A stretch of 64,000 nucleotides of DNA from Larix kaempferi (taxonomy: Eukaryota > Streptophyta > Pinopsida > Pinales > Pinaceae). Numbering within the stretch: position 1 is the stretch's first letter; every line of letters begins with the position of its first letter. The DNA lies in contig BSBM01000252.1 in NCBI GenBank assembly GCA_027924585.1, forward strand, positions 3,906,001-3,970,000. The letters run 5' to 3'. Shown piece by piece: positions 1 through 12,899 of this stretch. The notes below the pieces were generated by a model. The model did not search any database. It was not told the DNA's origin and was given only the letters and a program-made list of their open reading frames with translations. The position numbers were made by a program, and so were the translations under genes.

Positions 1-3000
1 CTTTTTTTCTTTTATCATATATGACCTTGTGAGGGTCATCTATCCACTTCAAACCCAATGGGAGATTGAGGATATTTATCATATCTTGAGCTAAGGTTTG
101 AGCTGCCCTTGATTTTACATTAGAATCCCTGAACTGATTTGGAAACTTGAAGGTAATGGGGATCTTATTTTTGAAAAAATGGATTTAGTCTGAATCAAAC
201 CTATGTCTTGTATGCTCCAAGGAAAACAAACTTGGTTTAAGGAAGCCAAGAAATTGGTATGGTTCCAACTTTGATCCATAAATTCTTATTTCTATGTAAT
301 TCTCATACAAAAACTAGTCACCTACCACTGTATCCTATCTTAGTTGCAGTAGCTTTTTACACTCTATAAAAATTCTAAGAGGTGAACTGCCATGATGTAA
401 AGTATAAACAATAGGCATTATCTTATTTACAAACTCACTAAATCATGCATTGTTTGGTTGTGCCTATTTCAACTAAAGGTCTGAAGCCTGAAAGGAAATG
501 GCTTGGTGGTACATAATTAGGTACAGTAGGTAAGATTGGTACCTTATAAAGAATTTCATAACATAATAATTTGAAATCTGATAAAGGATAATATCCTATA
601 AGAACTAAGCAAATTCATATTTGGCCATTTGTCTCTCTGATTGGTGCACAAAATGTTTACATGTGAGGTTGTCACGTCCAACTATTGCTAGACCTTTGGT
701 GGTTTGAGGCGTTTGCTATAGGTGGCTTTATTTTCTTTCCCTCATGAGCCTAAATGAATCATAGGTTACCACGTCAAAACCATGGTAATGAATTGCAGGT
801 GTGTGTGTTTGATATTATCTTTGTGCATTTTCATGGACTTGAATGCCTAAGAGTCGTCAATCTAGTGATCAGATCCTTGATCATGTACGTTGTTGGTGAT
901 ATCCCCTTTTGCATAAGCCTTTGGTTTTGGGTCCTCGGTCATATGATCTATGGAGTGTTCCTCGAATGCATACATCAACATGGAATACAATTTTGTTAGT
1001 GAGTAGTTTCAAGATCGTGATTCAAGAAATTTCAAAAAAACAGTTGTCAAGATTCTGAGTAAATGAGAGAGCACCATGACAAAACCATACATATAAATAT
1101 AAAAAGTAACATGTTCTTGTAAAATTTGACTTTTGAAGAAGATGAAAAACCTTAATATTGACTTTTGAAATAAGGTAAACATAAAGAGGTAGAAGTAATG
1201 TGGACATCTATAGCAATTTGATTGAGAGTATTCATTCTCCCTTATTATCATAGATTAGTCAGAAGGCCTCACCAAAAGTCTATCAATATTTTGAAGTAAT
1301 TTTATAAGATACATGCTTTAGGGTATGGAGTACATATAATTAATACCACTTGTGATGTGTCGTATATTTTGTTATTTTTTGGGTGGAAAACTTGGAGTTA
1401 TTACCTTGTAAGGCCAATTTTAGATGTAAGTTGTGCTTAGGTTATTTCAACTCCAAAAACTTTCAAAGTCTATTTGAGACCTTATATGGTTGTTTTTAGG
1501 TTAAAACTTTAAAATCGAAAGTCAAGTCTCTTGATGTGGTTCTACACATTTTCCAACAATATGCAAATCACCTCAATCAGAGTCAATATAAGGAAGTTAT
1601 GAAGACCAGTAATTTAAGAGTGCATTGAACAATAAATTGTAGGAAATGATAAGGCGTAAAGGAAATGCTGAAAAGACTTAATTTAACAGGAAACTACATA
1701 CGTGATAAAATGAACTACATATGTTACCATTAAATCCTACAGGAAAACAGGTTATTGATAAAACATAAAATACTTGCAAATTGATCTATATTACCTTAAA
1801 AAAAAATTGATGAGACACATGTATTACCTTGAGGGGGCCCTCCCCAAGGTAGATACAAGAATCCAAATGAAACTCAATTACTCACACGATGGAATAAGTG
1901 TTGGTTCTTCATTAATGTGATTAATTGTTCATGGTCCACAAGAAGTACACAAATTGTAGCTAAAAATAATATACATTTCAAAACAGAAATGAGAGTCGAA
2001 CCCCTATGGTTGTGCACATGGCTCTCTATTTATTACAATTTCAAGAGATCAAAACTAGAGTTCAAATTTTATCATAATGGATTCTCATCCATATGATTTA
2101 GGGACAACCAGCAGTGATTGGGATCCAGAGATCTCGACATTGGTACTAGTGGCTAAAAATGGTGCTCTACTCAGTTGCGTATACCATCCTTCTTGAATCA
2201 TGGTAACTGAGATCTAACACTTTATCCTTTTTCATCAATGTTCCTCAGTTGTCACATTGTTCCTCCTACATTGACTATACATTTCCTAGTTCCTCACATC
2301 GAATCACATTTAAACAAAACTAAGGTAAATCAAACAAGAAAAGGAAAACACTTTTAACCATCAACAGTCCTACTTGTTAGACATGCATGACAACCTCAAA
2401 ATGTTTGATTATTACCTAATTGATGTTCCCTTGTTACCCCATTATGTTTAGGAGTAGGATTATTACCTATAAAAAATGAAGCCTATCAAATGGCTACAAC
2501 AAGATTAACACAATAATAGACAATTGCACACTATGTGTCCGATCTCATCACAATAATAACACTACACTGGAGGATGATTCCCATCCTTTTGCGACACTTG
2601 ATTATCATGTTTTTTCTTCTGCTCTCTATTCTCAGCTTGTTTATTTTCCTGAAGATGTAAAACAAATTCATCTTTGGACCTTGGCTTTTTCAAGTATAAC
2701 TTGATTGAAATAAGACCATGGTTTTGGGGCAATGTTGGCATTTTCCACCAACCATGGTTCCATGAGTTCAACTCGACTAGAATTCCCATATCTACAACTA
2801 CATCAATCTAGGTGAGACTATCCAATCTTCTTACGTACTTATGTCACACCAAATTTATGGAAGAGATTTAAATATTTTAAGTAAATTTCTCAAAATGGGA
2901 TCTAGCCCAGGTCAAAAGGGTATCATTACCTCTACCTAAGTATGCATATAGGTCAACCTAGATGATGTCTACCTAATCATATTATGGTACAATGTGGAGG

Positions 3001-3808
3001 TTGTTGATGGTCCCACCAAACCATGGATTATGAGAATCATTATACCATCTAAAACATCCCAATATAATGGCTATTTGAAAGATTCATATCACATTAATCC
3101 CTACATAAGAATAAAAAAACAATAAATTTAAAAAATATAAGTATTTGAGAAGAAACCTTCAAACAAAACACTAAAAAATTGGTAACCTAGATACCAAACC
3201 CTCTTTTGGATGTTGTAATGTAAACCTCAACTCTATATTTCCTTATTCTTTATAAGTAATCACGTTTCAAAATCTTTCAACATCGTAAATAAGACATTTT
3301 GAAATTAGAAAGAAAACAAGATTTTCACCTACTTTCACATAAATTAAATATCTAAAGTTAACAACACCTTCATGAATTTTATATCAACACATTGACAATA
3401 ATTTAAAATTTGAAAAATAAATAAATTAAATAAAATTTGTGATTATAAATTTCTTTTCCACACAAGGTTATAAAAAATCAACATCCAACCATAATTCGAA
3501 TTATAAAAAGCCAAATATCAAAACTATATTCCAAGCAAACAAGATAGAGACAAAAATGGTATCTCTCATGTATTTTTAATGGTACAAATTTGTCAACATG
3601 TATGCTTAATTTAAGATTTTTATGATTGAAAAAAAAAAGTGTCCCTCATGTATAAACAAAGTTATCATTAAAATTTCTTAATAAGATGTATTAAAAATTG
3701 TAACTAAATATTTTTTATTTTAAAATTAATTTGTATCATAAAATAACTTAAATAAAAATATCCACAACTACCACTATTAATAAATTAAATAAAAAATATT
3801 ATTTATAT

Positions 3809-3860
3809 CACTATCACGTCCATTGTCATCTTTTTTTTTCACTATCACGTCCATTGTCAT
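3809..3860. repeat. 31-bp tandem duplication
   Basis: A 21-bp word starting CACTATCACGTCC occurs at 3809 and again at 3840, separated by a T-rich spacer. The period is 31 bp with two copies. It is probably a replication-slippage duplication with no evident function. Confidence 0.85.
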
Positions 3861-4187
3861 TTTAATAGTAAGAGAATGCCACGATATTTATGTATGTGTA
3901 AGGACGACAACTATCTTTTATGAATTTATTCGAATGCCCATGGTTTGGCAAACATATGCGCATGAAACATGGCTTTTCTAAAGCACTTTTGTACGTGGTG
4001 ATTATGTATGTACCTATATCAAACCAATATCACTCTTAGTGCATGTTTCACCATCAACTTCTTCTTCTAATTAGGCATAGAAAATGTGCATTTTAAATGC
4101 ATATTGTCCCCCACTTTTGTTTAAGAGTGTTACGTGATATATTATGAAGAGATGGCTACACTATTTCATTGGTTATATATATGATTA

Positions 4188-4293
4188 TTATTTTAATGAA
4201 GGTAATTAAAGGGGTGATGTTTCTTATTAATATATTATCATTATTTTAATGAAGGTAATTAAAGGGGTGATGTTTCTTATTAATATATTAGTT
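4188..4293. repeat. 53-bp tandem duplication
   Basis: The segment at 4188-4240 is repeated almost perfectly at 4241-4293. It contains GAAGGTAATTAAAGGGGTGA and an AT-rich tail. Near-identity indicates a fairly recent local duplication in non-coding DNA. Confidence 0.85.
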
Positions 4294-4541
4294 AATTGAT
4301 CGAATTATGAATATCTTTTTCTTTTCTTATATTAAAAAATTCATTGACAATACAGGCTTTACAATAAAACCTTATTAATACAATGCACCTAAATTTATTA
4401 CATCTCATAAATTTTTGTAAGAGCTTTTATTCATTTGTGTAATTACTTTTACTATATATATTTGGCATTTATCAAAGAATGATAATTCTTTAACGCCAAA
4501 CTTTATGATGTTTTTCAAAGATAGTTACATTTCTATTAATT

Positions 4542-4608
4542 AAGATAAGTTGTATATAGTAGAGTTTGTTGGTTTAAGATAAATTGTATATAGTAGAGTT
4601 TGTTGGTT
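4542..4608. repeat. 34-bp tandem duplication
   Basis: Two copies of a 34-bp unit containing GTATATAGTAGAGTTTG start at 4542 and 4576, with one clear substitution between them. It is the third short duplication within 800 bp, so this spacer seems prone to slippage. Confidence 0.8.
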
Positions 4609-4726
4609 GGTCAATGGGAAACTTGATTAGTTATAAAACATTATGTCTATATAGAGGAGTAATTAAAATTGGCAATAATAAAAAAGATTAGAGTTCATGT
4701 GAGCTACTATACTAGTTCTGTGTATA

Positions 4727-4813
4727 GTTGGCTAAATGGTTAAGAACATGTGGTATTCCATGGAGTTCATAGGTTCAAAACCGGCGAGGGGTAGGGTTGC
4801 TCATTGGCCCATT
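4727..4813 (+). mobile_element. putative tRNA-derived SINE, 5' part
   Basis: The stretch carries an A-box-like TGGCTAAATGG at about 4729 and a perfect B-box-type GGTTCAAAACC at 4772, 43 bp apart, which is the spacing of an internal RNA polymerase III promoter. No tRNA cloverleaf closes around them, so this is a tRNA-like head and not a tRNA gene. The sequence is cut at the Copia-1 5' LTR. The TCGTT at 4813-4817 recurs at 18756-18760, where the presumed body resumes. The SINE assignment is an inference from the promoter boxes and the split structure. Confidence 0.5.
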
Positions 4814-5396
4814 CGTTGATGTATTTGTAACTTCGGAATATATTCACTTGTATATTGTATTTGTACTTTATTGTATCCCCAACGGAGATGTATTATTCCT
4901 CCGATTGGAAGTGTCGTCATGTGTACTTGCAAGTGTCGCAAGTTATATTGTAAGTGTTGTAACTTATCATTGATGGGTTATTAGACCACCCTAGAGGGGT
5001 CGGCCTAATCAGCATTATGTTAAGTGGTTAAGTTGGGGCCGACCTAGTTGAGTAAAGGTCAAGTGAAAGTTAGTGTATAAATAGAGAGTGTGTCTCTCTC
5101 ATTTTACACATTGTCTCATTCACTCACTTCACATTAGTGAGAGAAGAGGAGGGTTCGCACAAGTGGAGGAGGAGCATGCTGTTGAATATATCTATCTCTT
5201 GGGTTTGATCATGGTGATCCTTGTATTGATTCTTATTCTATCTCTAAGGAAGTTGCGGGGTTTTTCACCTTCTTGGTTTTCCCCAGTGAAATGTTTTGTG
5301 TCTCTTGTCTCTTGTCTCTTATGCTTGATATGTTGTACATGTTGTTCTTTCAGTTAAGACCCTAGATCTATTGAATTAAATGATGAAAAACTAACA
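4814..5396 (+). repeat. Copia-1 5' LTR
   Basis: It is homologous to 18119-18755 and ends in TAACA directly before the PBS. A TATA box (TATAAATA, 5075-5082) places the start of R near 5105. The U3 has only one copy of the GGTTATTAGACCACC...GTCGGCC block, against two in the 3' LTR. That accounts for most of the 54-bp length difference and looks like deletion between direct repeats. The first bases (CGTTGATG, where TGTTGATG is expected) are altered. Confidence 0.9.
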
Positions 5397-5409
5397 TGGT
5401 ATCAGAGCT
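5397..5409 (+). promoter_or_regulatory. Copia-1 primer-binding site (tRNA-iMet type)
   Basis: TGGTATCAGAGCT follows the LTR terminus with no gap. It is the standard plant minus-strand primer site, complementary to the 3' end of initiator tRNA-Met. Confidence 0.93.
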
Positions 5410-8106
5410 ATCCTGAAAGAAGGCATGGTATGGCATTTATGAGACTTGTTAAACTTGCGACAAATTGGAAGCCAGGGATTGATATATCAAAAACCTGTCA
5501 TTGTAGAACTTTCGCTATAAATCCATTTTGGCGAAGGTTCAGGTTCTGAAAATTCTACAGGTCGTATATAACATCCCCATGTACCTTGTGTCTGAAGCAC
5601 AACATCTAATTCGTTGTAATTTCTATTTTATGATCAGTACAATCTATGGTTTCTGCCTCTTTCAGATCGCAGTCATAAATAGGTGACCTAGGAAAAAAAG
5701 GTCACAACTTGGGCTAGGAAGATCCAAATGAGATTTCGTAAAAATTGACAGGTAGGGAACGGACTGTACTTCCACAGGTACACTTTTCAAAGTCCGAAGT
5801 CAAAATAGTGACACGTGGCACTCCGTACAAGTTCTCTCTCCTGTTTTATCCCATAAACAGGTCACGTTGCGACACTTGGAATAACTCTCTCTCAGAGAAT
5901 CCAATTGAGGTCAAACCTATGGGGTTGGAAAGATGACAGGTCAGGATACCACAAGCCCAAGTTTCAGACCCTGTGGATTTGTAATTTCAGATATGCACCA
6001 GAAACAATCAGGTGCATATTTCTGTCAAAACAGAATTGGATTTTGAGCACCTTCATGCTTGGCTTGTCACTGCTATGGGAATTTAGGGCTTCAGAGAAAG
6101 TTGGAATTTTTGGAATCGGAGTACACAGCTGAATGCTCCTCATCAAAATCAAAATTTGGAGACCAAGATTGAATTTTTTGGCTGGGAAGAAGGTCGGGCT
6201 TGATCAAACCCTAGCTTGGGATTTCGATCGGAAAGGTGGAAAATTAGGGCTTCTGCAAAAGTTGGAATTTTTTAAATCTATGACCATGGCTAGAATCTCC
6301 TTAGAAAAATTGAAGTTTAGAACACAAGATTGAACCTTTTGGATGGGAAGAAGACCGAGCTTTATCAAACCCTAGTTCAAGATCCTGTCTAGAAGATCTG
6401 GAAGTTTCAAAGGAAATTTTGAGGGGTCAAATTTTGGAGATTTCAAAATTGAAGTGTACCAGCTTGATCATCTCAACAAGACACATCTTTTCATCCAATC
6501 AGAAGTTTGAAATTCAAAGTTTGAATTTTTGGGGTTTCTCTGACAAACCCTAATCCAGCTCCAAATCCAGTCTCAGTAAATCAAAGTGGATTGGTTTAAT
6601 CCTAGAAGAGAATGAATTAGACACCTGCATAAGTGAAGAAGTTCCAGTTTCAGAGGGATATGAGGCTAAGGCCTTACATAAGAAGACTACAAGCAATCTC
6701 GACAGGTATGACTTGAGGAAATATAGGTATGTTTTGAAATCTTTTCGTGATTAAGTTTATGATATGTTTGTCTTCATATTATTGAGGTCAGTACAATCTT
6801 GATTAATTTTAGACTTGTCTTATCACCCTAGTAAAAATATGAATGCATGATAGAAGACATTCACCGAGTAGGCTTAAGACACTTATGATTGTACTAATGC
6901 ACTATGGTGTTGTATGAGGTTGATGTTGTCCGGTAACATGAAAGGTACATCAAGAAAGATCAAGTTCTAGAACATATGACCATGGTGATATGAATACAAA
7001 GACTCATGGATCACATAGAAGCTCTACTTACGAGGTATGTATAATTTGGTTATACAATGGTTAACTTATGAGTTATGCAGGTTACTAAACATAAGTCATT
7101 GAAGAGAACAAGAAGACATTATGTGGGTATGTTAGACATAACTAGCTAACATGATAATCCAGGTATGTTTTTCCTATATCAAGTTAGAATCCTACCTTGA
7201 GTTAGGATCTTATACTTCTGTATGAATGATAATGATTATTCTTGAAGTTAGAAGTTTAAGTAATCAAGGGTTTATGCATATTATGGTTCTTACTTTGATT
7301 GATGATATGACTAACTAGAAGAGTCCTACGGTCAAATAAAAATATGCATGAGTAAAAGAAGTCTTCCCTAAAACCTTGAATACTAAGGCTTATAACCTAT
7401 GTGTGAAATGATCGTGACCATACACGTTAAGATTATTTAGAATCATAATGTTTTGATAGTATTGAGATTATCCTAATGTATGTATGGTTATGTATCAGAT
7501 CTTAAGGATGACACAATGATGACACTAGTGCACACTTAAGCATGCATAGTGGTCTAGGATGGATATAAGTTCAAGGACAGATAATCAAGGAAGCAAAGAT
7601 CAAGAGGGAGCACACTCCAGTAGTTCCCGCAAGGAAGCAAATATTGAGAGCGATTCCACCCTACAACTAAACAAAGATAAGTATTTGAATTGTCATTTAT
7701 TATATATATGATTACTTAAATGATGTTGTCCAGTAGTGTACATACTTAGGTTCCTAGATTTAGGATGTATATTATGCATTTTAGAAAAATTGCATTAATG
7801 AACAAGATACTACTAATATAGTAATGGGTAAGTGGCCTATGGTACTGCACAACATTCCATTGCTACTTATCTAGAATGAAACCTCTTTGCTAACATGTTG
7901 GGAGTTGTGCACAATCTTAACAAATGTTCTGGTAGAGATGAAAGGCATCTAGAAAGTTACCATGTGAATACAGGATATGGATAAATGTTGTATTGACGCA
8001 TTGGCTAAAACAATTGCATGACTGTATGACATATGTTCTTATGTGTAAGATTTTATTCTGAAAACTATGAGATGTTTATAATAATGCAATTGAATTTGAC
8101 TTGTAG
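5410..8106 (+). other. Copia-1 non-coding leader with splice-like signals
   Basis: About 2.7 kb separates the PBS from the RT coding region, where a copia element would carry gag, protease and integrase. I see no conserved retroviral domain in it. Homologous leaders occur in Copia-2, A and B. It alternates purine-rich, exon-like blocks with T-rich blocks. Donor-like GGTATG sites lie near 6707, 7032, 7126 and 7163; acceptor-like pyrimidine-AG sites lie near 7080 (TTATGCAG) and at 8105-8106 (ACTTGTAG). The last one sits immediately before the pol-homologous sequence. Splicing is inferred from these motifs only. A 63-codon open frame near 5745 has no ATG. Confidence 0.6.
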
Positions 8107-9238
8107 GAAAGATTGTGTACAATCACCTACAAAAGAAGGACAACAACATTTGTCCCAAGCGACGAAGTTCAAGAAAACTACCTATTGAACATATTGAAGA
8201 ATCTAAAGTTCCCGGGATCCGGGATGCAGTAATGGAAGGATGCCATGATCAAGGAGTACCAATTGATCATGAAGAATGATGTTTGGGATGTGGTCCCTAG
8301 ACCAAAAGGGAAGTCTATGGTGACTTCCATGTGGATCTATAAGATCAAGCATGTTGCAGATGGTAGCATAGAGAAATATAAGGAAAGGTTTGTGGCTCGT
8401 GGCTTCTCCCAGAAAGAAGGGATAGATTAGGAAGATACTTTTGCACCTGTATCCATATACACTTCCATAAGAACAGTACTTGCCCTGGCTGCAGTGATGA
8501 AGTGGAAGATACACCAGATGGATGTCAAGACAGCTTTCTTGAATGGTGTAATCGAAGATGAAGTGTATGTGGATCAACCACTTGGTTTTGAGACACATGA
8601 CAGGGAGTCATGTGTGCATATTGAAGAAAGCCTTGTATGGCTTGAAGCAAGCTCCTAGGACATGGTACGGCAAGATAGACAGCTTCCTTTCCAATTTGGG
8701 ATTTACTAAGAGTGAAGCAGATTCCAACCTTTACTACAAGGTTGGGGAAGGAAATCCAGTGATACTACTATTGTATGTGGATGACCTATTTGTTACAGGT
8801 GAGGATAGGTTGATTTCCGATACGAAGAGGAATCTTGCTGCCGAGTTCGAGATAAAGGACGTGGGGATGATGCATTAATTTCTAGGCATGGAGGTGTGGC
8901 AGAGTGTAGATGGGATCTTCCTTGGACAAGGGAAGTATGCAGTAGAGATCCTGAAGTGGTTCGGGATGATGGAATGCAACGTCATGGCCAAACCTATGGC
9001 ATCAAACCTGAAGCTTCTGTGTGATGCTTCATCTGATCCAGTTGATGTTACGTTATATCGTCAAATTATTGGGTCTTTGATGTATCTAACAAACACGAGA
9101 CCGGATATTTGCTTTGCGGTGAACGTGCGGTGAACACATTGAGCCAGTTCCTGACAGATCCTAGAGGTGTTCAACTGGTTGTTGTAAAGCATATTCTAAG
9201 GTACCTGAAGGGTCCAATTGATTATGGGCTCAAGTATG
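8107..9238 (+). pseudogene. Copia-1 pol fragment: reverse transcriptase and start of RNase H
   Basis: The sequence begins in the integrase-RT linker (SSRKLPIEHIEES) and runs through the copia RT. Recognisable pieces are [33 protein letters not shown], the catalytic YVDD (8774-8785) and LGQGKYAVEIL. It then enters the RT-RNase H connection up to DYGLKY, where Copia-2 is inserted. Lesions are a frameshift near 8225, TAG at 8428-8430 in place of Tyr in the ID-Y-E-TFAPV motif, a 2-bp deletion near 8610, TAA at 8876-8878 in place of Tyr in MMHYFLG, and a short duplication near 9125. The active-site motif survives but the frame does not. The rest of RNase H resumes at 16271. Confidence 0.9.
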
Positions 9239-9929
9239 TGTTATTTTTTCATAATTTACTTCAATTTGATCTAGGATATTAACTTAGAGAACAACATGTA
9301 CAACATATCAATCATGGACACAATAATGCAATCACACAGGAGACACAGAGTTTACTTGAGGAAAACCATAGAGGTGAAAAACCCTAATAACTTCCTCAGA
9401 GATAGATAGAGCAATGATACAACCCAAGCATAAGAGATAGAGATCTCCTAGCAGCAGCTTCTCCTCCTCCACAAGTGCACCACTCTCCAAAGTGTGTGTG
9501 AAAGAATAGAATGATGAAATAGAGTGCCTCTCGCACTCTATTTATACTTGACTTGAATTGCCTAATAACCTTTACTAGGTCGGCCTCAACTTAACCACAT
9601 AACACAATGCTGACTAGGCCGACACCCAATAGGGTGGTCTAATAACCCTTTGACCCACATGGCCAACCCCCAATAGCATGGTCTAATAACCCTTTGACCC
9701 ACATGACTTATACAGGGCCGACCCCAACAAGGTGGTCTAATAAGCCATCAAGTATAAGTTACGACACTTACAATATAAATGATGACACTTCCATATAGAG
9801 GAATAATAACATCTCTATAGAAATACAAACACTTATGTATAGAGGAATAATACCATCTCTATAGGAGTACAATATACATAAATGAAATACATAGGTGAAA
9901 TACATTCCGAAGTTACATATACATCAACA
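9239..9929 (-). repeat. Copia-2 3' LTR (left copy)
   Basis: The LTR is read on the minus strand, starting TGTTGATG at 9929 and ending ...TAACA at 9239. The TATA box appears as TATTTATA at 9539-9546. U3 carries three copies of a block containing GGTCTAATAACCC and GCCGAC-type words at 9590-9745. It is 691 bp, against 702 bp for its partner at 15569-16270. Confidence 0.92.
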
Positions 9930-10770
9930 CTCCCTCTTAACTAGGAAGGTATTTCTCGACACAGATCTACTAGCACAAGTATTCTTCTTTAGATCATCAT
10001 CATCGAATCATCGTCCTCGAATCATCATCATCGTCACTGCTGCTGCTATCTCAATCAATCTCTTAATCTACTCGTCATAGGAAGTTCTACAGAGACAGTC
10101 CTTTTTCATACTAGATGTAGGCCCACCATCTGCAGGTCTTCATCATCACTGGCCATACTATGGAATCCTTGAGACTTATTACGTGCATCACAAAACCTCG
10201 AAAGAGCATCCCAAGATGTTATGGGTACACAATTCTAACCTATAAGATCTCCCTGGATATTTTACATGTGACAGTCACAAAACCTTAAAAGGGTTTCTTG
10301 CCAAGCAAGAACCCTAAAGAGCATCTGAGGCCTTTTTCATCTTGTCCAGATCTCCAGGTCTAATTACATGTGACTCCTACCAAAAAACCTTAAAAGGGTG
10401 TCTTGCCAAGCAAGAACCCTAAAGAGCATCTGAGGCCTTTGTCATCTTATCTAGATCTCCAGGTCTGATTACATGTGGTCATGGAAAAACCTCGAAAGAG
10501 CATCCCAGGACTAATTACGAGCACACGGCTCAACCTATCGGATATCCCAGGGCTAAGATTACATGCCATAGGACAAAACCTCGAAAGAGCATCTAAGGCC
10601 TTTTTCATCCTGTCCAGATCTCCCAGGTCTACTTATATTTCCTCCCAGATCAATGCCTCGAAAGAGCATTTGAGGCCTTTTTCATCCTGTCCAGATCTCC
10701 TAGGTCTACTTATATGCTCATATGCACAATCTGTCCATGACCACAGAGTATCAACCTGATACTCACCATA
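9930..10770 (-). repeat. Copia-2 PPT and imperfect tandem repeats of about 55-90 bp
   Basis: On the minus strand, a purine tract (AAGAGGGAG, plus-strand 9930-9938) abuts the 3' LTR. It is preceded by a run of diverged repeats built around CCTCGAAAGAGCATC and CCCAGG. The same array lies between RNase H and the 3' LTR in Copia-1 (17245-17860) and B (45240-46080). Repeat lengths vary because two unit types alternate. No function is evident. Confidence 0.8.
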
Positions 10771-11290
10771 CATCATCATGATGTACACATGATAATCCTG
10801 ATCATCATCACTGCATCGTCCTGACACATGTCATCTGGAGCAACATCCTGAAGCTCATCATCCATGATCATACAATGCATCCACCTGATGCATACACAGT
10901 ATCTGCCTGATACATATCATCATACATGATCTACCTGATCATATAATGTATCCACCTGATACATCTACAGATACATACACATGATCCAACTGATCATATC
11001 CAACATCCAACATGATGCATACATACATATAAATGATCCAACTGATCATATCCATCATCCAACATGATGCGTACATACATATAAATGATCCAACTGATCA
11101 TATCAAGCATCCAACATGATGCATACATGCATATAAATGATCCAACTGATCATATCCAACATCCAACACGATGCATATACAGAGCAGTAACTGGAGCATC
11201 GTCCTAATGCTCATCATCCAACGCTTACATCCATAGCCATGGGAAGGATCCTCATCTCACCATGCTTCAAATGGCTCCTGTAAATGTGTC
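10771..11290 (-). repeat. Copia-2 GATGATC-type tandem repeats
   Basis: This is an array of imperfect repeats rich in TGATCA, GATGCAT and CATCC words, with near-palindromic GATCCAACTGATC cores. It corresponds to the 49-bp array of Copia-1 at 16860-17230. It lies just downstream (minus strand) of the RNase H stop, so it would be in the 3' untranslated part of the element RNA. Confidence 0.8.
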
Positions 11291-11292
11291 CA

Positions 11293-12846
11293 TCACTTCT
11301 TCCTAGAAGTGTCGTCAATCTGAAGAACACCAAGCCTCTCTCTGAAGTACTTGAACTTCACTCTGGCTAGTGGATTCTTCAGTACATCTGCAACTTGCTC
11401 ATCCATCGCAACATATAGGAGCTTTACTGCTCCTCTCTGCACCATATCCCCGATATAGTGATATTTGATCTCAATGTGTTTCGACCAGTTGTGGAACACC
11501 GGGTTCTCAGACAGCTTCACACAACTCTAGTTGTCACAAAAGATACCAGTAGCCTCTAGCAGGAGATCAAATAACTCATACAGTAGCTTCCAAAGCCATA
11601 CTGCCTCACAACTAGTTGAACAGGCTGCAACATACTCTACTTCAGCTGTACTTAGTGCTACTCAGGACTGCTTCCTGCTAAACCAAGAGATCACACCTGA
11701 TCTCATATTGAAGCAGCACCCAGAAGTGCTCTTCCTATTTGCAGCACTGCCTACCCAATCTGAATCAACATAACCCTGTAGGTTAAACTTTTGATTCGCA
11801 TCATACTTGAGTCCATAATCAACTATACCCTTCAGGTACCTTAGAATATGCTTTACAGCAACCAGGTGAACACTCCTCGGATCCGTTAGGAACTGGCTCA
11901 ATGTGTTCACCGCAAAGAAAATATCTGGTCTCGTGTTCATCAGGTGCATCAAGGACCCAATCATCTGATGATACATCGTGACATCAACCGGATCAGATGA
12001 AGCATCACACAAAAGCTTCAGGTTCGATGCCATAGGTGTGGCCATAGCCTTACAATCCATCATCCTGAACCTCTTCAAGATCTCTACTACATACTTCCCT
12101 TGTCCAAGGAAGATTCCATCTGTACTCTGCCACACCTCCATGCCTAGAAAATAGTGCATCATCCCCAAGTCCTTCATCTTGAACTATGTAGCAAGCTTCC
12201 GCTGTGTGTCGGCAATCAATCTATCCTCACCTGTAACAAACAAGTTATCTGCATACAAAAGTAGTATCAATGGATTGCCTTCCTCAACCTTGTAGTAAAG
12301 GTTGGAATCCGCTTTACTCTTGGTAAATCCCAAACTGGATAGAAAGCTCTCTATCCTACCATACCAAGCTCTAGGAGCTTGCTTCAAGCCATACAAGGAT
12401 TTCTTCAATCTGCACACATATGACTTCCCGTCATGTGTCTCAAAACCAAGTGGCTGCTCCACATACACATACACTTCCTCTTCGACTACACCATTCAAGA
12501 AAGCTGTCTTGACATCCATCTAGTGTATCTTCCATTTCATCACTGCAGCCAGAGCAAGTACTGATCTGATGGAAGTGTGCATGGCTATAGGTGTAGAAGT
12601 CTCTTCATACTCAATCCCTTTTTCTGGGAGAAGCCACGAGCTACAAACTTCGTTTTGTATTTCTCCATGCTACCATCTGCAGCATGCTTGATCTTATATA
12701 TCCATTTGGAAGTCACAGCAGACTTCCCTTCAGGTCTTGGGACTGCAACCCAAACATCATTCTTCATGATTGATTGGTACTCCTCGATCATGGCATTCTT
12801 CCCGAATCCTGGGAACTTCAATATATTCAATATCTTCAATAGATAA
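11293..12846 (-). pseudogene. Copia-2 pol fragment: RT and RNase H, catalytic motif mutated
   Basis: On the minus strand the order is RT N-terminal part (about 12840 down to 12585), RT core (12519 down to 12184, with [21 protein letters not shown] and [10 protein letters not shown]), connection (12177 onward, LGQGKYVVEIL) and RNase H (GYVDSDW, SRKQS and the C-terminal FRERLGVLQI). The RT catalytic YVDD is YADN here (plus-strand 12244-12255), changing the second Asp to Asn. Frames are interrupted between 12585 and 12519, at the junction near 12180, by TGA at about 11662-11664 in place of Cys, and by another stop before 11521. It cannot encode an active RT. Confidence 0.9.
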
Positions 12847-12899
12847 CTTTGTTGTTGAAATAAATGTTGTAGTCCTTCTTTTGTAGCTTCTTATATATG

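Larger units (their letters stand above)
1..4726. other. AT-rich intergenic DNA with no recognisable gene
   Basis: I see no gene, RNA gene or complete mobile element here. The stretch is AT-rich with many homopolymer runs and short direct duplications, annotated separately. One weak hint is an open minus-strand frame of about 60 codons from roughly position 190 to the left edge. Its composition looks coding-like, but I do not recognise it and it is cut by the window. A GC-rich near-palindrome lies around 1829-1850. The rest is best read as old, eroded repeat or spacer DNA. Confidence 0.55.

Noticed and set aside
4727-4800. A possible tRNA gene
   Set aside because: A- and B-box-like sequences are present, but no acceptor stem or cloverleaf closes around them. 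A tRNA-derived SINE head fits better.
5088-5357. An 89-codon frame in both Copia-1 LTRs (also 18447-18716)
   Set aside because: It lies within the LTR around the presumed transcription start, is present only because the LTRs are duplicates, and matches no protein family I know.
5745-5936. A 63-codon frame of equal length in the leaders of Copia-1, A (38002) and B (50426, minus)
   Set aside because: It looked like a conserved small protein, but it begins at TTG or GTG with no in-frame ATG in Copia-1 or A, many differences are non-synonymous, and Copia-2 has it broken. DNA homology of the leader explains it.
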